A DNA stretch of 64,000 nucleotides. Origin: an uncultured Actinomycetes bacterium. Lineage in GTDB: Bacteria; Actinomycetota; Actinomycetes; Nanopelagicales; Nanopelagicaceae. The position numbers were made by a program, and so were the translations under genes. The stretch is taken from assembly GCA_937876245.1 (NCBI GenBank), contig CALEGP010000034.1:1-64000 (forward strand). The letters are read 5' to 3'. The first letter of the stretch is position 1; each line of letters opens with the position of its first letter. Positions 49,669-58,951 of the stretch are shown in pieces. Under the pieces are notes generated by a model, which was not told the origin of the DNA, made no database searches, and was given only the letters and a program-made list of their open reading frames with translations.

Positions 49669-50603
49669 AGATGGGCCTTAAGCCAGAATTTATTGAGTAT
49701 CTGAATACGAGAAGTTCGAGTGGGCTCCCAGAAGTTTGGCAAGCCCCTGTTGAGGTTCTGCGCAAGAATTTAGAGAACCGCGCGCTTCAATCTGGTGAAC
49801 CAGAAAAAATTTATGAAGTTACTCACCGATATATACCGGGACCTAGCGCAGATCTTCCTATTCGTATATACCGCCCAGTAAAAGGTCCGGTTTTACCTGC
49901 TCTTGTTTTCTTTCATGGTGGCGGATGGGTATTAAATAATTTGGATAGTTACGAACAGGCGATGCGTTCCTTAGCTAACAAAGGTCAGTTCGTCATAGTC
50001 GCTGTTAATTATCAGAAAGCTCCCGAGCTGGCCTTTCCGACTCCATTAGACGACTGCTACGCGACACTTTTATGGGTGGCAGAAAATGCCGAAAAACTTG
50101 GAATTGATTTGGCCCAGATAGGCGTGGGTGGGGACAGCGCAGGAGGAAACTTAGCTGCTGGCGTTGCTCTTAAGGCCAGAGATACTTCCGACATTAATTT
50201 GGCATTTCAATTGTTGATCTACCCATGTACTGATAACCGAATGAAATATGACTCGGCCTACAACAATGCCGTTGGTTATGGTTTGAGCACTCAGTCAATG
50301 GAGTGGTTCTGGAAACAATATCTGGCAAAGAAGAGCGACCTGAAAAATCCATATGCAGTTCCTGCGCTGGCCAAGGATTTCAGAAATCTTGCACCAGCGA
50401 TTATCACCACAGCTGAGTTCGATCCACTCCTAGATGATGGCTATAACTACGCCAACGAACTACGAAAATCTGGCGTGCAAACGGTATACCGAGAATTTGA
50501 AGGCGTTATTCACGGATATTTTACTCTCGCCGGAATTACACCAGAAGCAAACCACCTGCACGAGCAACTGGCTGACGATATCAACGCCTTACTAGGAAGA
50601 TGA
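49662..50603 (+). CDS. HSL-type (GDSAG) esterase/lipase
   Basis: A 313-residue alpha/beta hydrolase of the hormone-sensitive lipase branch. The oxyanion motif is FFHGGGWVLNN, the nucleophile GDSAGGNLAAG, the acid in EFDPLLDDGYNYA and the histidine in GVIHGYFTL. It hydrolyses short acyl or aryl esters in known members. It lies in an operon with xylB by overlap, so deacetylation of plant-derived acetylated sugars is an idea from context only. Confidence 0.88.
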   Translation: MVEMGLKPEFIEYLNTRSSSGLPEVWQAPVEVLRKNLENRALQSGEPEKIYEVTHRYIPGPSADLPIRIYRPVKGPVLPALVFFHGGGWVLNNLDSYEQAMRSLANKGQFVIVAVNYQKAPELAFPTPLDDCYATLLWVAENAEKLGIDLAQIGVGGDSAGGNLAAGVALKARDTSDINLAFQLLIYPCTDNRMKYDSAYNNAVGYGLSTQSMEWFWKQYLAKKSDLKNPYAVPALAKDFRNLAPAIITTAEFDPLLDDGYNYANELRKSGVQTVYREFEGVIHGYFTLAGITPEANHLHEQLADDINALLGR

Positions 50604-50639
50604 TTTTGCTTTACCTGCCACTTAGTAGAAACTAACCTA

Positions 50640-51512
50640 ATGTCTCGTCGCAACTGGTTCCTCTTTTTTTTCGTCGGCTTTATCTGGGGCATTCCCTATC
50701 TTCTGATCAAGGTAGCAGTTGATGAATTGTCACCACCAATAATTGTCTTCTCTCGAGTTGCGATAGGTTCGGCGATTTTAATTCCACTAGCGATAAAGCG
50801 TGGCTCTTTAAAGCCAGCGATAAGCGCTTGGCGCTATGTAGTTCCCTATGCACTTGGTGAAATGATAATCCCATGGATTTTAATTACTGCAGCTGAGCAA
50901 AAAATGACCTCTGGGCTGGCTGGATTGCTTGTTGCAACAGTTCCGATTTGGGCGACGATTTTGGCATCATTCCATGGCGATAAAACCGTTTGGCATCACA
51001 AAAGATTATTTGGAATTCTAGTTGGATTCATTGGGATAGTTCTGGTTGTTGGTATCGAAAGTTTCTCTGGTCGTCATTCTATTGTCGCAATCTCCATGAT
51101 TTTAATTGCTGCTATTGGTTACGCATGGGCCGTTACGATGATCAACGCAAAGATTCCACATATTGAACCAATTTCCATAAATGCCGTTGCTATGTTTTTT
51201 ACCGCCATTGTTTACCTGCCGCTTGTGGCTCTCACATTCCCAGAGCACCTACCATCCGGAAAAGTAATAACTTCTATACTAGCGCTCGGACTTTTTCCGA
51301 CGGCCCTCGCTTTCATTCTTTTCTTCCAATTAATTAGAGAGATCGGTACGGCGCGAGGATCACTTGTTACCTATTTGAATACCGCTTTTGCCGTCGTCTT
51401 AGGGGTTGTAATACTCAAAGAGCCTTTTACTTTAGGTATCACCATTGGTCTACCGCTGGTTCTGATTGGCTCCTACTTTGCCGGGCGCAAGTCAATTACT
51501 TCCGTTCAATAA
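50640..51512 (+). CDS. EamA/DMT family transporter
   Basis: A 290-residue ten-helix EamA permease with FVGFIWGIPYLLIKVAVDELSP near the N-terminus (only part quoted) and a second repeat from about 150. It is distinct from the permease at 43279. The substrate is unknown. It starts 36 bases after the esterase and overlaps era tail to tail by 17 bases. Confidence 0.88.
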   Translation: MSRRNWFLFFFVGFIWGIPYLLIKVAVDELSPPIIVFSRVAIGSAILIPLAIKRGSLKPAISAWRYVVPYALGEMIIPWILITAAEQKMTSGLAGLLVATVPIWATILASFHGDKTVWHHKRLFGILVGFIGIVLVVGIESFSGRHSIVAISMILIAAIGYAWAVTMINAKIPHIEPISINAVAMFFTAIVYLPLVALTFPEHLPSGKVITSILALGLFPTALAFILFFQLIREIGTARGSLVTYLNTAFAVVLGVVILKEPFTLGITIGLPLVLIGSYFAGRKSITSVQ

Positions 51513-52410
51513 ATCCAAGTTTTGTGAGCGCTTTCGCATCTCGCTGCCATTCCTTGCTAACTTTTACATGGAGTCCTAAATAGACTTTGGCAGCTAAAAA
51601 ATTCTCCACAGAGCCGCGAGCCCGAATTCCAATATCTTTCAATCTGGATCCTTGCGGCCCTATGATGATTGATTTCTGGCTATCGCGCTCTACGTGCAAC
51701 GTCGCATGAATATCATAAAATTCCTTGCCCTCGCGCTTTTCCATTTCATCTATAGTAACTACGACCGAGTGCGGTACTTCCTCGTATAAATTCTCGATTG
51801 CCGCTTCTCGAATTAATTCGGCGATTGTCATTTCAGATGCCTGATCCGAAGTTACATCCTCAGGATAGAGTGAAGGAGAAACTGGAAGTTTTTCCGCCAA
51901 CAATTTCAGCAGTAAATCAGTCTGGTCTTCATTCTTCGCGGAGATCGGAACAATTTCCTCGACCTTAAGTCCTACCCGATCGACGAATTCGCTAACTTCT
52001 ATTAATTTTGCAAGCATCGCTTCTTGCTTGACGCTATCTGTCTTGGTTACTGCTATCAAAATTCGACTTTGTTTCAGTACCTGGCGCGCTATGAATTCAT
52101 CGCCTTGCCCAATCTCTTCATCGGCCGGCAAGCAGATAAGAACGGCATCAACCGAACTCAAGTTCTCTGAAACCATTGCATTAAGTCGAGAGCCGAGGAG
52201 AGTCTTTGGCTTATGTATGCCTGGAGTATCAACAACAATCATTTGAAAATCTGGCTTAGAAATAATCCCTCGAATTGGATTTCGTGTTGTATTCGGATGT
52301 TTGGAGGTAATGACAATTTTTCGCCCGACGAGTGCGTTTACTAGGGTTGATTTTCCTACATTTGGCCTGCCAATAATGGCGACAAAACCCGCCTTATGTT
52401 CAACACTCAT
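51496..52410 (-). CDS. era: Ribosome assembly GTPase Era
   Basis: A 304-residue GTPase that binds 16S rRNA during small-subunit assembly. G1 is GRPNVGKST, G3 DTPGIHK, G4 TKTD, G5 SAKN, and the C-terminal KH domain has SIIIGPQGSRLKDIG. It lies 12 bases after dprA at the end of the lepB-rnhB-yraN-comM-dprA run, an uncommon neighbour for era, which usually sits with ybeY. Confidence 0.97.
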   Translation of the reverse strand: MSVEHKAGFVAIIGRPNVGKSTLVNALVGRKIVITSKHPNTTRNPIRGIISKPDFQMIVVDTPGIHKPKTLLGSRLNAMVSENLSSVDAVLICLPADEEIGQGDEFIARQVLKQSRILIAVTKTDSVKQEAMLAKLIEVSEFVDRVGLKVEEIVPISAKNEDQTDLLLKLLAEKLPVSPSLYPEDVTSDQASEMTIAELIREAAIENLYEEVPHSVVVTIDEMEKREGKEFYDIHATLHVERDSQKSIIIGPQGSRLKDIGIRARGSVENFLAAKVYLGLHVKVSKEWQRDAKALTKLGFIERK

Positions 52411-52422
52411 GCGCTAATACTC

Positions 52423-53301
52423 TCATTGAATAGTTAGCGGCCTCACCAATTCCATCACTTCAGAGATTGACGAAACTAATTCAGCCACTCTTTCGGAGAT
52501 TAGTCGATGACAGCCCTCGCTGGCCGGTGAATTTATTGGACCGGGTACTGCCATAACCGGTCTGAAAATCTCTGCGGCATCTCGCGCTGTTCGCAACGAG
52601 CCGCTTCGAAAAGCCGCTTCCACTACGACAGTTGCTTTCGACAACGATGCTATCAATCGGTTGCGAGTTAGAAATCTATGAGGAACAGCGTGCACATCTG
52701 GCATGACTTCAGAAATTAGTAATCCTGACTCTGAGATCTCTGTGAACAATTTCTCGTGGGAAGCCGGATAGTTTCGATTAAAACCACTAGCTAAAACTGC
52801 AACTGTTATCCCTTCGCCAACCAGACATCCCCTATGAGCGGCCCCATCTATTCCAATTGCGCCACCGCTAATCACAGCCCATTCAAAATCTGCGGCCCCA
52901 ACACCGAAATCTCCTGCGATTCGTGAGCCATACTGCGTTGGATTCCGTGTCCCAACAATCGCAATTGATTCGACCATGCTAGCTAGATATTCGCGCTCTC
53001 CCTTTGCGAGGAGGGCGATAGGTGGCGCAGCCAAATCTTCCAAGGATTTGGGCCAGTCAATATCTTCCGGAGTGAGCAAAAATGCTCCTGCTAATTCAAT
53101 CTCCTCAATAATTTGCGGACCTACTGTCGAAGCCATCCGATCGGCGATTCTGGCGCCGGAGTCTCTCTCAGAGTTGTACCCTCCCGCAATTATTCGATCT
53201 CGGACTTCTATCGCACCAAATTTCGCTATTTCCTCGCTCCAAAAAACTGACCCACCTTCTATTGCTGCAAATAACTGGGCTCTAGCTATCTCGATACTCA
53301 T
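52423..53301 (-). CDS. dprA: DNA processing protein DprA
   Basis: Loads RecA on incoming single-stranded DNA in natural transformation. The Rossmann-like core has VGTRNPTQYGSRIAGDFG and SGGAIGIDGAAHRGCL, and later VLASGFNRNYP and SEVMPDVHAVPHRF. The ATG at 53301 overlaps the comM stop as ATGA, giving 292 residues; an upstream start at 53394 would only add translated comM sequence. dprA with comM suggests DNA uptake or at least recombination of foreign DNA, though no uptake pore genes are in the window. Confidence 0.95.
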   Translation of the reverse strand: MSIEIARAQLFAAIEGGSVFWSEEIAKFGAIEVRDRIIAGGYNSERDSGARIADRMASTVGPQIIEEIELAGAFLLTPEDIDWPKSLEDLAAPPIALLAKGEREYLASMVESIAIVGTRNPTQYGSRIAGDFGVGAADFEWAVISGGAIGIDGAAHRGCLVGEGITVAVLASGFNRNYPASHEKLFTEISESGLLISEVMPDVHAVPHRFLTRNRLIASLSKATVVVEAAFRSGSLRTARDAAEIFRPVMAVPGPINSPASEGCHRLISERVAELVSSISEVMELVRPLTIQ

Positions 53302-54824
53302 GCAAGTAATTCCATTCCCTCTCGCAAGCGCAGCGCCAGCTCCACATCCTCTTTCGTCGGGATCGCGTGGCCTCTTGAATCGGCGATACTCCATGAAATT
53401 CGTAAAACTTTGTGAAATCCACGGGCGCTAAGGCGTTCCTTATCTAGCTCTGTGTGCAAAAAATTCATTCCGGATTTTTCGGCGCGAAAGCGATTACGGA
53501 GTTGGCTTGGCGGAATTTGAGAGTTCACTCGCCATGAACATCCGGCAAACCTGTCATCTGCGATAGCACGAGCCGCGATTACTCGTTCTCTTACTGTTGC
53601 ACTTGATTCGCCGAGCTCTTCACTCGCCATTTCAATTCGACTTGGTGAATCTATAAATACTCGAATATCGATTCGATCCAATAGCGGTCCAGAAAGTCTC
53701 TGTAGATATCTTCTAATTGCAACTTGGGTACAAGTGCAACTGCGTCCTCGACCGCTGAAGCGCCCACATGGGCAAGGGTTTGCAGCGAGTACCAACATAA
53801 ATCTGGCGGGATAAGTTACCGAGCCAACCGCTCGGGAAATTGTTACCTCACCCGATTCGAGTGGCTGGCGAAGTGAATCTAAAACTCCGCGCCCGCATTC
53901 CGGAGCTTCATCGATAAAAAGAACTCCTTCATGAGCAAGAGAAGTTGCACCGGGGCGAATTGCATGAGCGCCTCCACCGATCATGGCCGGAGCCGTTGTC
54001 GTATGGTGGGGCGCTACAAAAGGAGGAAGTTTTGATAGGAGTTCACGTCCCATTAGAGTCCCAGCAATGGAGTGAATCGCAGTAACTTCCAAAATTGATT
54101 CCTCGCTCAATGGCGGCAAAATTGATGGAATTCGCTCGGCCAACATTGTTTTTCCTGTTCCCGGAGGTCCAATGAAAAGTAAATGATGCCCGCCGATCGC
54201 AGCTACTTCCAACGCCCTACGAGCGGCCACTTGGCCTGCTACATCGCATAAATCCAGTAAATAGTCTGAACTAGATGAGGAGAACAACTGAGGAGAATCT
54301 GGAATTTGGCCACTGCGCAGATAAGCAAGTGCGTTAGTTAAATGCCTTATCGCGATGACTTCGACTCCAGAAACACACTTCGCTTCCTGATAATTTTCAT
54401 ATGGCACTAGTGCTCGGATGAAACCGCTCTTCTTGGCAGCAAGTAGAGCGGGCAACACCCCATGGACTTCGCGAAGCTGACCATCCAATGAGAGCTCACC
54501 AAGGTAGATACATTCCCCGGGTTGGTCTTTTGGTACCTGTCCCTGCGCCATAAGTAAAGTAATTGCGATTGGTAAATCAAATGAAGATCCACTTTTAGGA
54601 AGCCATGCTGGAGAAAGTGAAACCGTCACCTTCTTATTCGGCCAGGCCTCTCCCGAATTAACAAGTGCCGCCCGAACTCGCTCTTTGGATTCGCTTAGCG
54701 CTGCATCTGGAAGTCCGAGAAGAATGTAGCTGGGCAATCCATCAGAAATATCAACTTCAACATCTATGAGATTTCCGGTCAGGCCGGTAAGGGAGACTGA
54801 TGAAGTCTGAGCCAGCGCCATCAA
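53298..54824 (-). CDS. comM: YifB/ComM family Mg-chelatase-like AAA ATPase
   Basis: A 508-residue AAA+ protein with an N-terminal Lon-protease-like fold (GLTGNLIDVEVDISDGLPSY), Walker A GPPGTGKTMLAERI, Walker B VLFIDEAPE, and the zinc-like cysteine cluster CPCGRFSGRGRSCTCT. ComM acts as a branch migration helicase in natural transformation. It overlaps yraN by 4 bases and dprA by 4, the classic yraN-comM-dprA unit. Confidence 0.96.
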   Translation of the reverse strand: MMALAQTSSVSLTGLTGNLIDVEVDISDGLPSYILLGLPDAALSESKERVRAALVNSGEAWPNKKVTVSLSPAWLPKSGSSFDLPIAITLLMAQGQVPKDQPGECIYLGELSLDGQLREVHGVLPALLAAKKSGFIRALVPYENYQEAKCVSGVEVIAIRHLTNALAYLRSGQIPDSPQLFSSSSSDYLLDLCDVAGQVAARRALEVAAIGGHHLLFIGPPGTGKTMLAERIPSILPPLSEESILEVTAIHSIAGTLMGRELLSKLPPFVAPHHTTTAPAMIGGGAHAIRPGATSLAHEGVLFIDEAPECGRGVLDSLRQPLESGEVTISRAVGSVTYPARFMLVLAANPCPCGRFSGRGRSCTCTQVAIRRYLQRLSGPLLDRIDIRVFIDSPSRIEMASEELGESSATVRERVIAARAIADDRFAGCSWRVNSQIPPSQLRNRFRAEKSGMNFLHTELDKERLSARGFHKVLRISWSIADSRGHAIPTKEDVELALRLREGMELLA

Positions 54825-55180
54825 AGAACTGCAATGCGGTAATCGATCTCAAATTTCTTCCCTCCGGAAATTAAAACCGCTGCCGCATCAATTCGATACT
54901 CGAATCCCCACCTGTGATTAACAGTAAGCCAGGCAAGTGCCAATCTTTGGAGTCGATAAGCTTTCTCACGCGTAATTGCCTCCAATGGGTGTCCAAAGGC
55001 AATGCTTGTACGAGTTTTAACTTCAATAAAGACCACCACCCCAAATTCGGAAATTGCAACTAGATCAATTTCTCCCTCTCGAATCCGCCAATTCCGGTCA
55101 AGAATTTGGTAATTTTTCTCCACTAAATACTTCGCGACAAAATCTTCGCCAAGAGCTCCTATTAATTGTTTTTTCCCCAT
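54821..55180 (-). CDS. YraN/UPF0102 family nuclease-like protein
   Basis: A 119-residue protein with a PD-(D/E)xK-type core: LGEDFVAKYL, then GEIDLVA, then VVVFIEVKTRTS, and a conserved RLQRLALAWL helix. The role is unknown, but it is regularly found before comM and dprA, so a part in DNA processing is likely. It overlaps comM by 4 bases and lies 66 bases after rnhB. Confidence 0.93.
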   Translation of the reverse strand: MGKKQLIGALGEDFVAKYLVEKNYQILDRNWRIREGEIDLVAISEFGVVVFIEVKTRTSIAFGHPLEAITREKAYRLQRLALAWLTVNHRWGFEYRIDAAAVLISGGKKFEIDYRIAVL

Positions 55181-55246
55181 AGAGCCAGGAGGTTAGGACA
55201 GGTCAGAAGAGAAGTTTCGCCAAGCGCGCTGCGATGTGCGTCTCAG

Positions 55247-55909
55247 CTACTTGTTAATAAGGGCGGCAATATTTGAGAAAGATTTTCGGTGAATATTGCA
55301 TATGCCCAATTCTCCAAGGGCTCTGGTGTGATCTCGGGTTATATAGCCCTTATGTTTCGCAAAACCATAACCAGGATATTCCAGATCCAACCTAGCCATT
55401 TCGCGATCTCGATAAACTTTGGCCAAAATTGATGCAGCGCTAATTGAGACTGCCACCTGATCGCCTTTCCATACAGCCAAATTAGGTGTTGCTAAACCCT
55501 CGATTACATAGCCATCGGTTAACACATATTCGGGCACCTGTGAAAGTGAATTAATGGCGCGGCGCATTCCCTCAAGATTTGATTTATGAAGCCCAAATCC
55601 ATCAATTTCTTCAACTGTTATTTCGATTATCGAATGACTCAAGGATTGCTCGATAATAACTTCGAATAATTCTTCGCGAAGTCCTGCCGAAAGCTCTTTA
55701 GAATCTCTTACTCTTGTTAAATCCTGGGCAAATGGATCTTTGAGAATTACTGCTGCAACAACAAGAGGTCCAGCACATGGACCGCGCCCTGCTTCATCAA
55801 CTCCGGCAATCTTAGTAATTCCAGCTGCTATAAGCGTTGACTCAATATGTTTCAAAATTCTTCGCTTAGCTGGTTTTATTAACTGCAACCTTAGATAGAT
55901 CGCTTCCAA
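55247..55909 (-). CDS. rnhB: Ribonuclease HII
   Basis: Removes ribonucleotides from DNA. The core has GVDEAGRGPCAGPLV (two catalytic acids), RDSKEL, VLTDGYVI and SISAASILAKVYRD. The start is uncertain: only TTG codons are available, at 55909, 55888 and 55852, and the first two overlap lepB. None has a good ribosome binding site, so translation is probably coupled to lepB. The full open frame is given (220 residues); 201-213 residues is also plausible. Confidence 0.93.
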   Translation of the reverse strand: MEAIYLRLQLIKPAKRRILKHIESTLIAAGITKIAGVDEAGRGPCAGPLVVAAVILKDPFAQDLTRVRDSKELSAGLREELFEVIIEQSLSHSIIEITVEEIDGFGLHKSNLEGMRRAINSLSQVPEYVLTDGYVIEGLATPNLAVWKGDQVAVSISAASILAKVYRDREMARLDLEYPGYGFAKHKGYITRDHTRALGELGICNIHRKSFSNIAALINK

Positions 55910-56549
55910 CGCTGAGGAACTTCACATGGCTAAAAGGCCAAACGACGAATGCAGCGCGACCTACAACAGAGGAAAGAGGAACCATCCCCTTATAGATATC
56001 ATCAGTATGGAATCTAGAGTCAGCGCTTGCACCACGATGATCACCCATCACCCAAATAAATCCTTTGGGTACTGTAACTTTGAAGTCACTGGTGCTTGGC
56101 TTGTTTCCAGCAAAAATATATGGCTCGTTAACAGAAGTGCTATTGACGGTTAAGAAGCCTTTGGTATCACAGCACTCGACGGTGTCACCACCTATGCCAA
56201 TAGTCCGCTTAATTAAATATTGTTTGGCTGGATCAGGTAATACACCTACCATCACAAGTCCAGACTTAATTGTTTGGATTAGTTTTGGATCAGTGCTTTC
56301 GGCTGGTGCTCCAAGCCACCCAGCAGGATCTCTAAATACAACCACTTCACCACGTTTTATTTCGCTGAAATAGCTAGCCAATTTATTGACAGCAATACGG
56401 TCACCAACTTGAAGAGTATTTTCCATCGACCCAGATGGGATAAAAAAGAAGTGCACAAAGAAAGTTTTTACGATTACCGAAACAACTAAAGCGGAAATAA
56501 TGATAATCGGCAGTTCGCGAAGTAACGAACCTTTCCTTGGCACGCTCAT
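55866..56549 (-). CDS. lepB: Signal peptidase I
   Basis: Cleaves signal peptides of exported proteins. The 227-residue protein has an N-terminal membrane anchor (about 12-32), the nucleophile in IPSGSMENTL, the general-base Lys in YLIKRTIGIGGD and the box E motif VMGDHRGASADSR. It follows rplS, a common actinobacterial arrangement (rplS-lepB-rnhB). Confidence 0.97.
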   Translation of the reverse strand: MSVPRKGSLLRELPIIIISALVVSVIVKTFFVHFFFIPSGSMENTLQVGDRIAVNKLASYFSEIKRGEVVVFRDPAGWLGAPAESTDPKLIQTIKSGLVMVGVLPDPAKQYLIKRTIGIGGDTVECCDTKGFLTVNSTSVNEPYIFAGNKPSTSDFKVTVPKGFIWVMGDHRGASADSRFHTDDIYKGMVPLSSVVGRAAFVVWPFSHVKFLSVGSDLSKVAVNKTS

Positions 56550-56574
56550 TTATTAAGTCGCACTGAGGAGTTAA

Positions 56575-57057
56575 TTAAGCTTCTGGAGTTGTTTCAACTG
56601 CAGTTTCTTGCACAGAAACAACTTCAACTGCTGGCGTTTCAACAACTTCAACTGCTGGCGCCTGTGCCTTCACTGGCGTGGAAATAACATCTTCAACAAT
56701 ATAAGCCCCGCCGATACCACGACGCTCTTTAATCTTTGCAGCCTTGCCACGAAGTTCGCGCAAGTAATAGAGCTTGGCACGGCGAACATCACCGCGACGA
56801 ACCATTTCATATCTTTCAATAACTGGAGTGTGAACTGGGAAAGTTCTTTCTACTCCGACGCCGTAAGACAGTTTACGGATTGTAAAAGTTTCACGAACTC
56901 CTGCGCCCTGACGACGGATAACGAGTCCCTGGAAAACCTGGATACGACTCTTGCTTCCTTCGATAACGCGAACGTGGATCTTGATTTCATCTCCGGAACG
57001 AAAGGCCGGAACATCGGAGCGAAGTGATGCGGCATCAACCGCGTCTAACACGTTCAT
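56575..57057 (-). CDS. rplS: Ribosomal protein L19 with C-terminal Val/Glu-rich tail
   Basis: A 50S subunit protein. Residues 1-115 are a normal L19 with [32 protein letters not shown] and [20 protein letters not shown]. About 45 more residues follow with repeated PAVEVV units, an acidic tail absent from most L19 proteins. The 161-base gap upstream (57058-57218) should hold its promoter and leader; I could not settle on one there. Confidence 0.97.
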   Translation of the reverse strand: MNVLDAVDAASLRSDVPAFRSGDEIKIHVRVIEGSKSRIQVFQGLVIRRQGAGVRETFTIRKLSYGVGVERTFPVHTPVIERYEMVRRGDVRRAKLYYLRELRGKAAKIKERRGIGGAYIVEDVISTPVKAQAPAVEVVETPAVEVVSVQETAVETTPEA

Positions 57058-57218
57058 GGCATTTCCTTTTCTTTAGTGAATCACTTTTTTGAGTTTGAGC
57101 GAGCCGATTATTTGCCGGCAGGTGACGTATCTTGCCACAGGCACCCCTATCCGACCAAAACCGTAGCCCTGGGTAAAATTAGCGCCGATTGCGCCCTGAA
57201 CGGTGCTGGCCCGGGGAA

Positions 57219-57992
57219 TTAGCCGATTTCCAAGACCAATCGTGCGTGCAAATATGGACCCGCCGCAATTACCATCTCCTTGCCTGGCACTCCGCCATTT
57301 CGACCAGTTACTAGCGCCCCTGCCTCAGTCGCAACTAAACCGCCGGCCGCCAAGTCCCATTCATTTAACCCTTTTTCATAAAATGCATCCAGGCGCCCCA
57401 TTGCAACCAAGCATAAGTCAGCTGCTCCAGCCCCAATGCGGCGAAGGTCTCTAATCTCTAGAAGCAGTTTTGAAACAATTCTTGCCTGCTCTTCCCGGTC
57501 TCCAACGTCATATGAGAAACCAGTTCCGATTAGCGCACGGTTAAGTTCCACCGGATCATTGCAATTAATTTTCTTCCCATTGCAAGTTGCACCTCCATCT
57601 CTCGTGGCGCTCCATATTGAGTTTATTGAGGGGGCATAGACGACACCTACTTGTACGCCATCAGAATCTTTCACTGCAATACTTACATTCCAGCCTGCGA
57701 TCCCATAGAAATAATTAACTGTTCCATCAAGAGGATCTATGACCCAAGTAATACCTGATTGTGATGGAATATTTGAACCCTCTTCCCCAATAATCCCATC
57801 ATCAGGCCTGGACTCAAGAATTTTAGAAACAATAAGTTTCTCACTAGCCTGATCCATCTGGGTAGCAAAATCTATTGCAGAGGATTTAGTCTCTAAATCA
57901 AAGAAATCGGGCCTGGCGCTAAGCAACTCTCCCGCCTCTTTTGCAATAGAAATAGCAAGATCTAGCAGCTCGGCTTTTAATTCAGTAATCAT
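57219..57992 (-). CDS. suhB: Inositol monophosphatase family phosphatase
   Basis: A 257-residue Mg-dependent phosphatase with GEEGSN (metal site), WVIDPLDGTVNYFYGI and, at the C-terminus, EWDLAAGGLVATEAGA. Substrates in the family include inositol phosphates, histidinol phosphate and fructose bisphosphate. I choose ATG at 57992: TTAAAT lies exactly six bases upstream, and the longer frame to 58037 has poor family match. The gene is divergent from sepH. Confidence 0.9.
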   Translation of the reverse strand: MITELKAELLDLAISIAKEAGELLSARPDFFDLETKSSAIDFATQMDQASEKLIVSKILESRPDDGIIGEEGSNIPSQSGITWVIDPLDGTVNYFYGIAGWNVSIAVKDSDGVQVGVVYAPSINSIWSATRDGGATCNGKKINCNDPVELNRALIGTGFSYDVGDREEQARIVSKLLLEIRDLRRIGAGAADLCLVAMGRLDAFYEKGLNEWDLAAGGLVATEAGALVTGRNGGVPGKEMVIAAGPYLHARLVLEIG

Positions 57993-58054
57993 TAGGCAAT
58001 TTAACCACTCGTTGCTACCCACTTTTTCTCGCACCATATGGCAGAGTTACGCCT

Positions 58055-58948
58055 GTGAGTGATGAATCGATGAATAAGCCGGCCATGCTTGAACTAGTCG
58101 GGCGTGCAGCAGATGGCTCCTCGATTGAATTAAGCGATGGCTCTGGAGCCAAATTTTCGTTACCGATAACCGAAGCCTTGAAAACTACATTAACCCAGCC
58201 TCGCCTGACATCGGTTGCTCCAATTGATGAGCGCCCAATATTTGGTGTCAAAGAAATTCAAGCCAGGTTGCGCGGCGGTGAAAGCATTGGATCAATCACG
58301 AGAACTACAGATTGGTCTGCCGAGAAGATCGATAAATTTGCTGGTCCCATTCTGCAAGAGCGTGCTTTTGTAATTCAAAGCGCGTTGAAATCCAATTTAC
58401 GACGCGAAGCCTCCTCGCCAATCTTAGAAGAAGCGACGCTTGTTCAGCTTTCGAGCCATGGAGTCGACATGGAGAAAGTTGAATGGAATACACATAGAAA
58501 TATCGATGGAACTTGGAATATATTGGTTCGATATCCAAATGTAGACGGAACAGCGGAAGCCAATTGGAACTTCGAATTCGGAAATCGAATTTTAACTGCG
58601 CTAGATGATTCGGCTAAATGGATTGCAGGTGAAGCTAGAGAATCAAGATCCAGAGCTATGACTCATGGATTTATAAACTCTGATGACTCTGCGCCCTTCG
58701 CGCCAATGACGCCGGCTCCCCCAGCTCCCAGACTTGTTGCGGTACGTGAAGAAATTACAATTAAAGAAACCCTCGAGATTGATGAAGGCGATGGTGAATA
58801 TTTAATTGAGGAATTAGATATTCAAATTGTTGATGAGTCTGATTCCAAGTCTGATGGAGTTGTGACCCGTCCTAAGTTGCCTTCCTGGGACGACATAATG
58901 TTTGGTGGCGTAAAAGGCGCTGATGATGGCAGAAATCACGAGGATTAA
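58055..58948 (+). CDS. sepH: Septation protein SepH (DUF3071)
   Basis: A 297-residue protein with the N-terminal DUF3071 domain: LELVGRAADGSSIELSD, then GVKEIQARLRGGESI and a helix-turn-helix-like block ending KFAGPILQERAFV. The C-terminal half is acidic and disordered, ending in PSWDDIMFG. In Streptomyces SepH binds FtsZ through the N-terminal helix-turn-helix and promotes its assembly. The start is GTG at 58055. It is far from the division cluster, as in other Actinobacteria. Confidence 0.88.
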   Translation: MSDESMNKPAMLELVGRAADGSSIELSDGSGAKFSLPITEALKTTLTQPRLTSVAPIDERPIFGVKEIQARLRGGESIGSITRTTDWSAEKIDKFAGPILQERAFVIQSALKSNLRREASSPILEEATLVQLSSHGVDMEKVEWNTHRNIDGTWNILVRYPNVDGTAEANWNFEFGNRILTALDDSAKWIAGEARESRSRAMTHGFINSDDSAPFAPMTPAPPAPRLVAVREEITIKETLEIDEGDGEYLIEELDIQIVDESDSKSDGVVTRPKLPSWDDIMFGGVKGADDGRNHED

Positions 58949-58951
58949 TTT

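Noticed and set aside
53302-53394. N-terminal extension of dprA
   Set aside because: These codons are Arg/Gly-rich antiphase reading of comM; the ATG at 53301 has the ATGA overlap typical of this operon.
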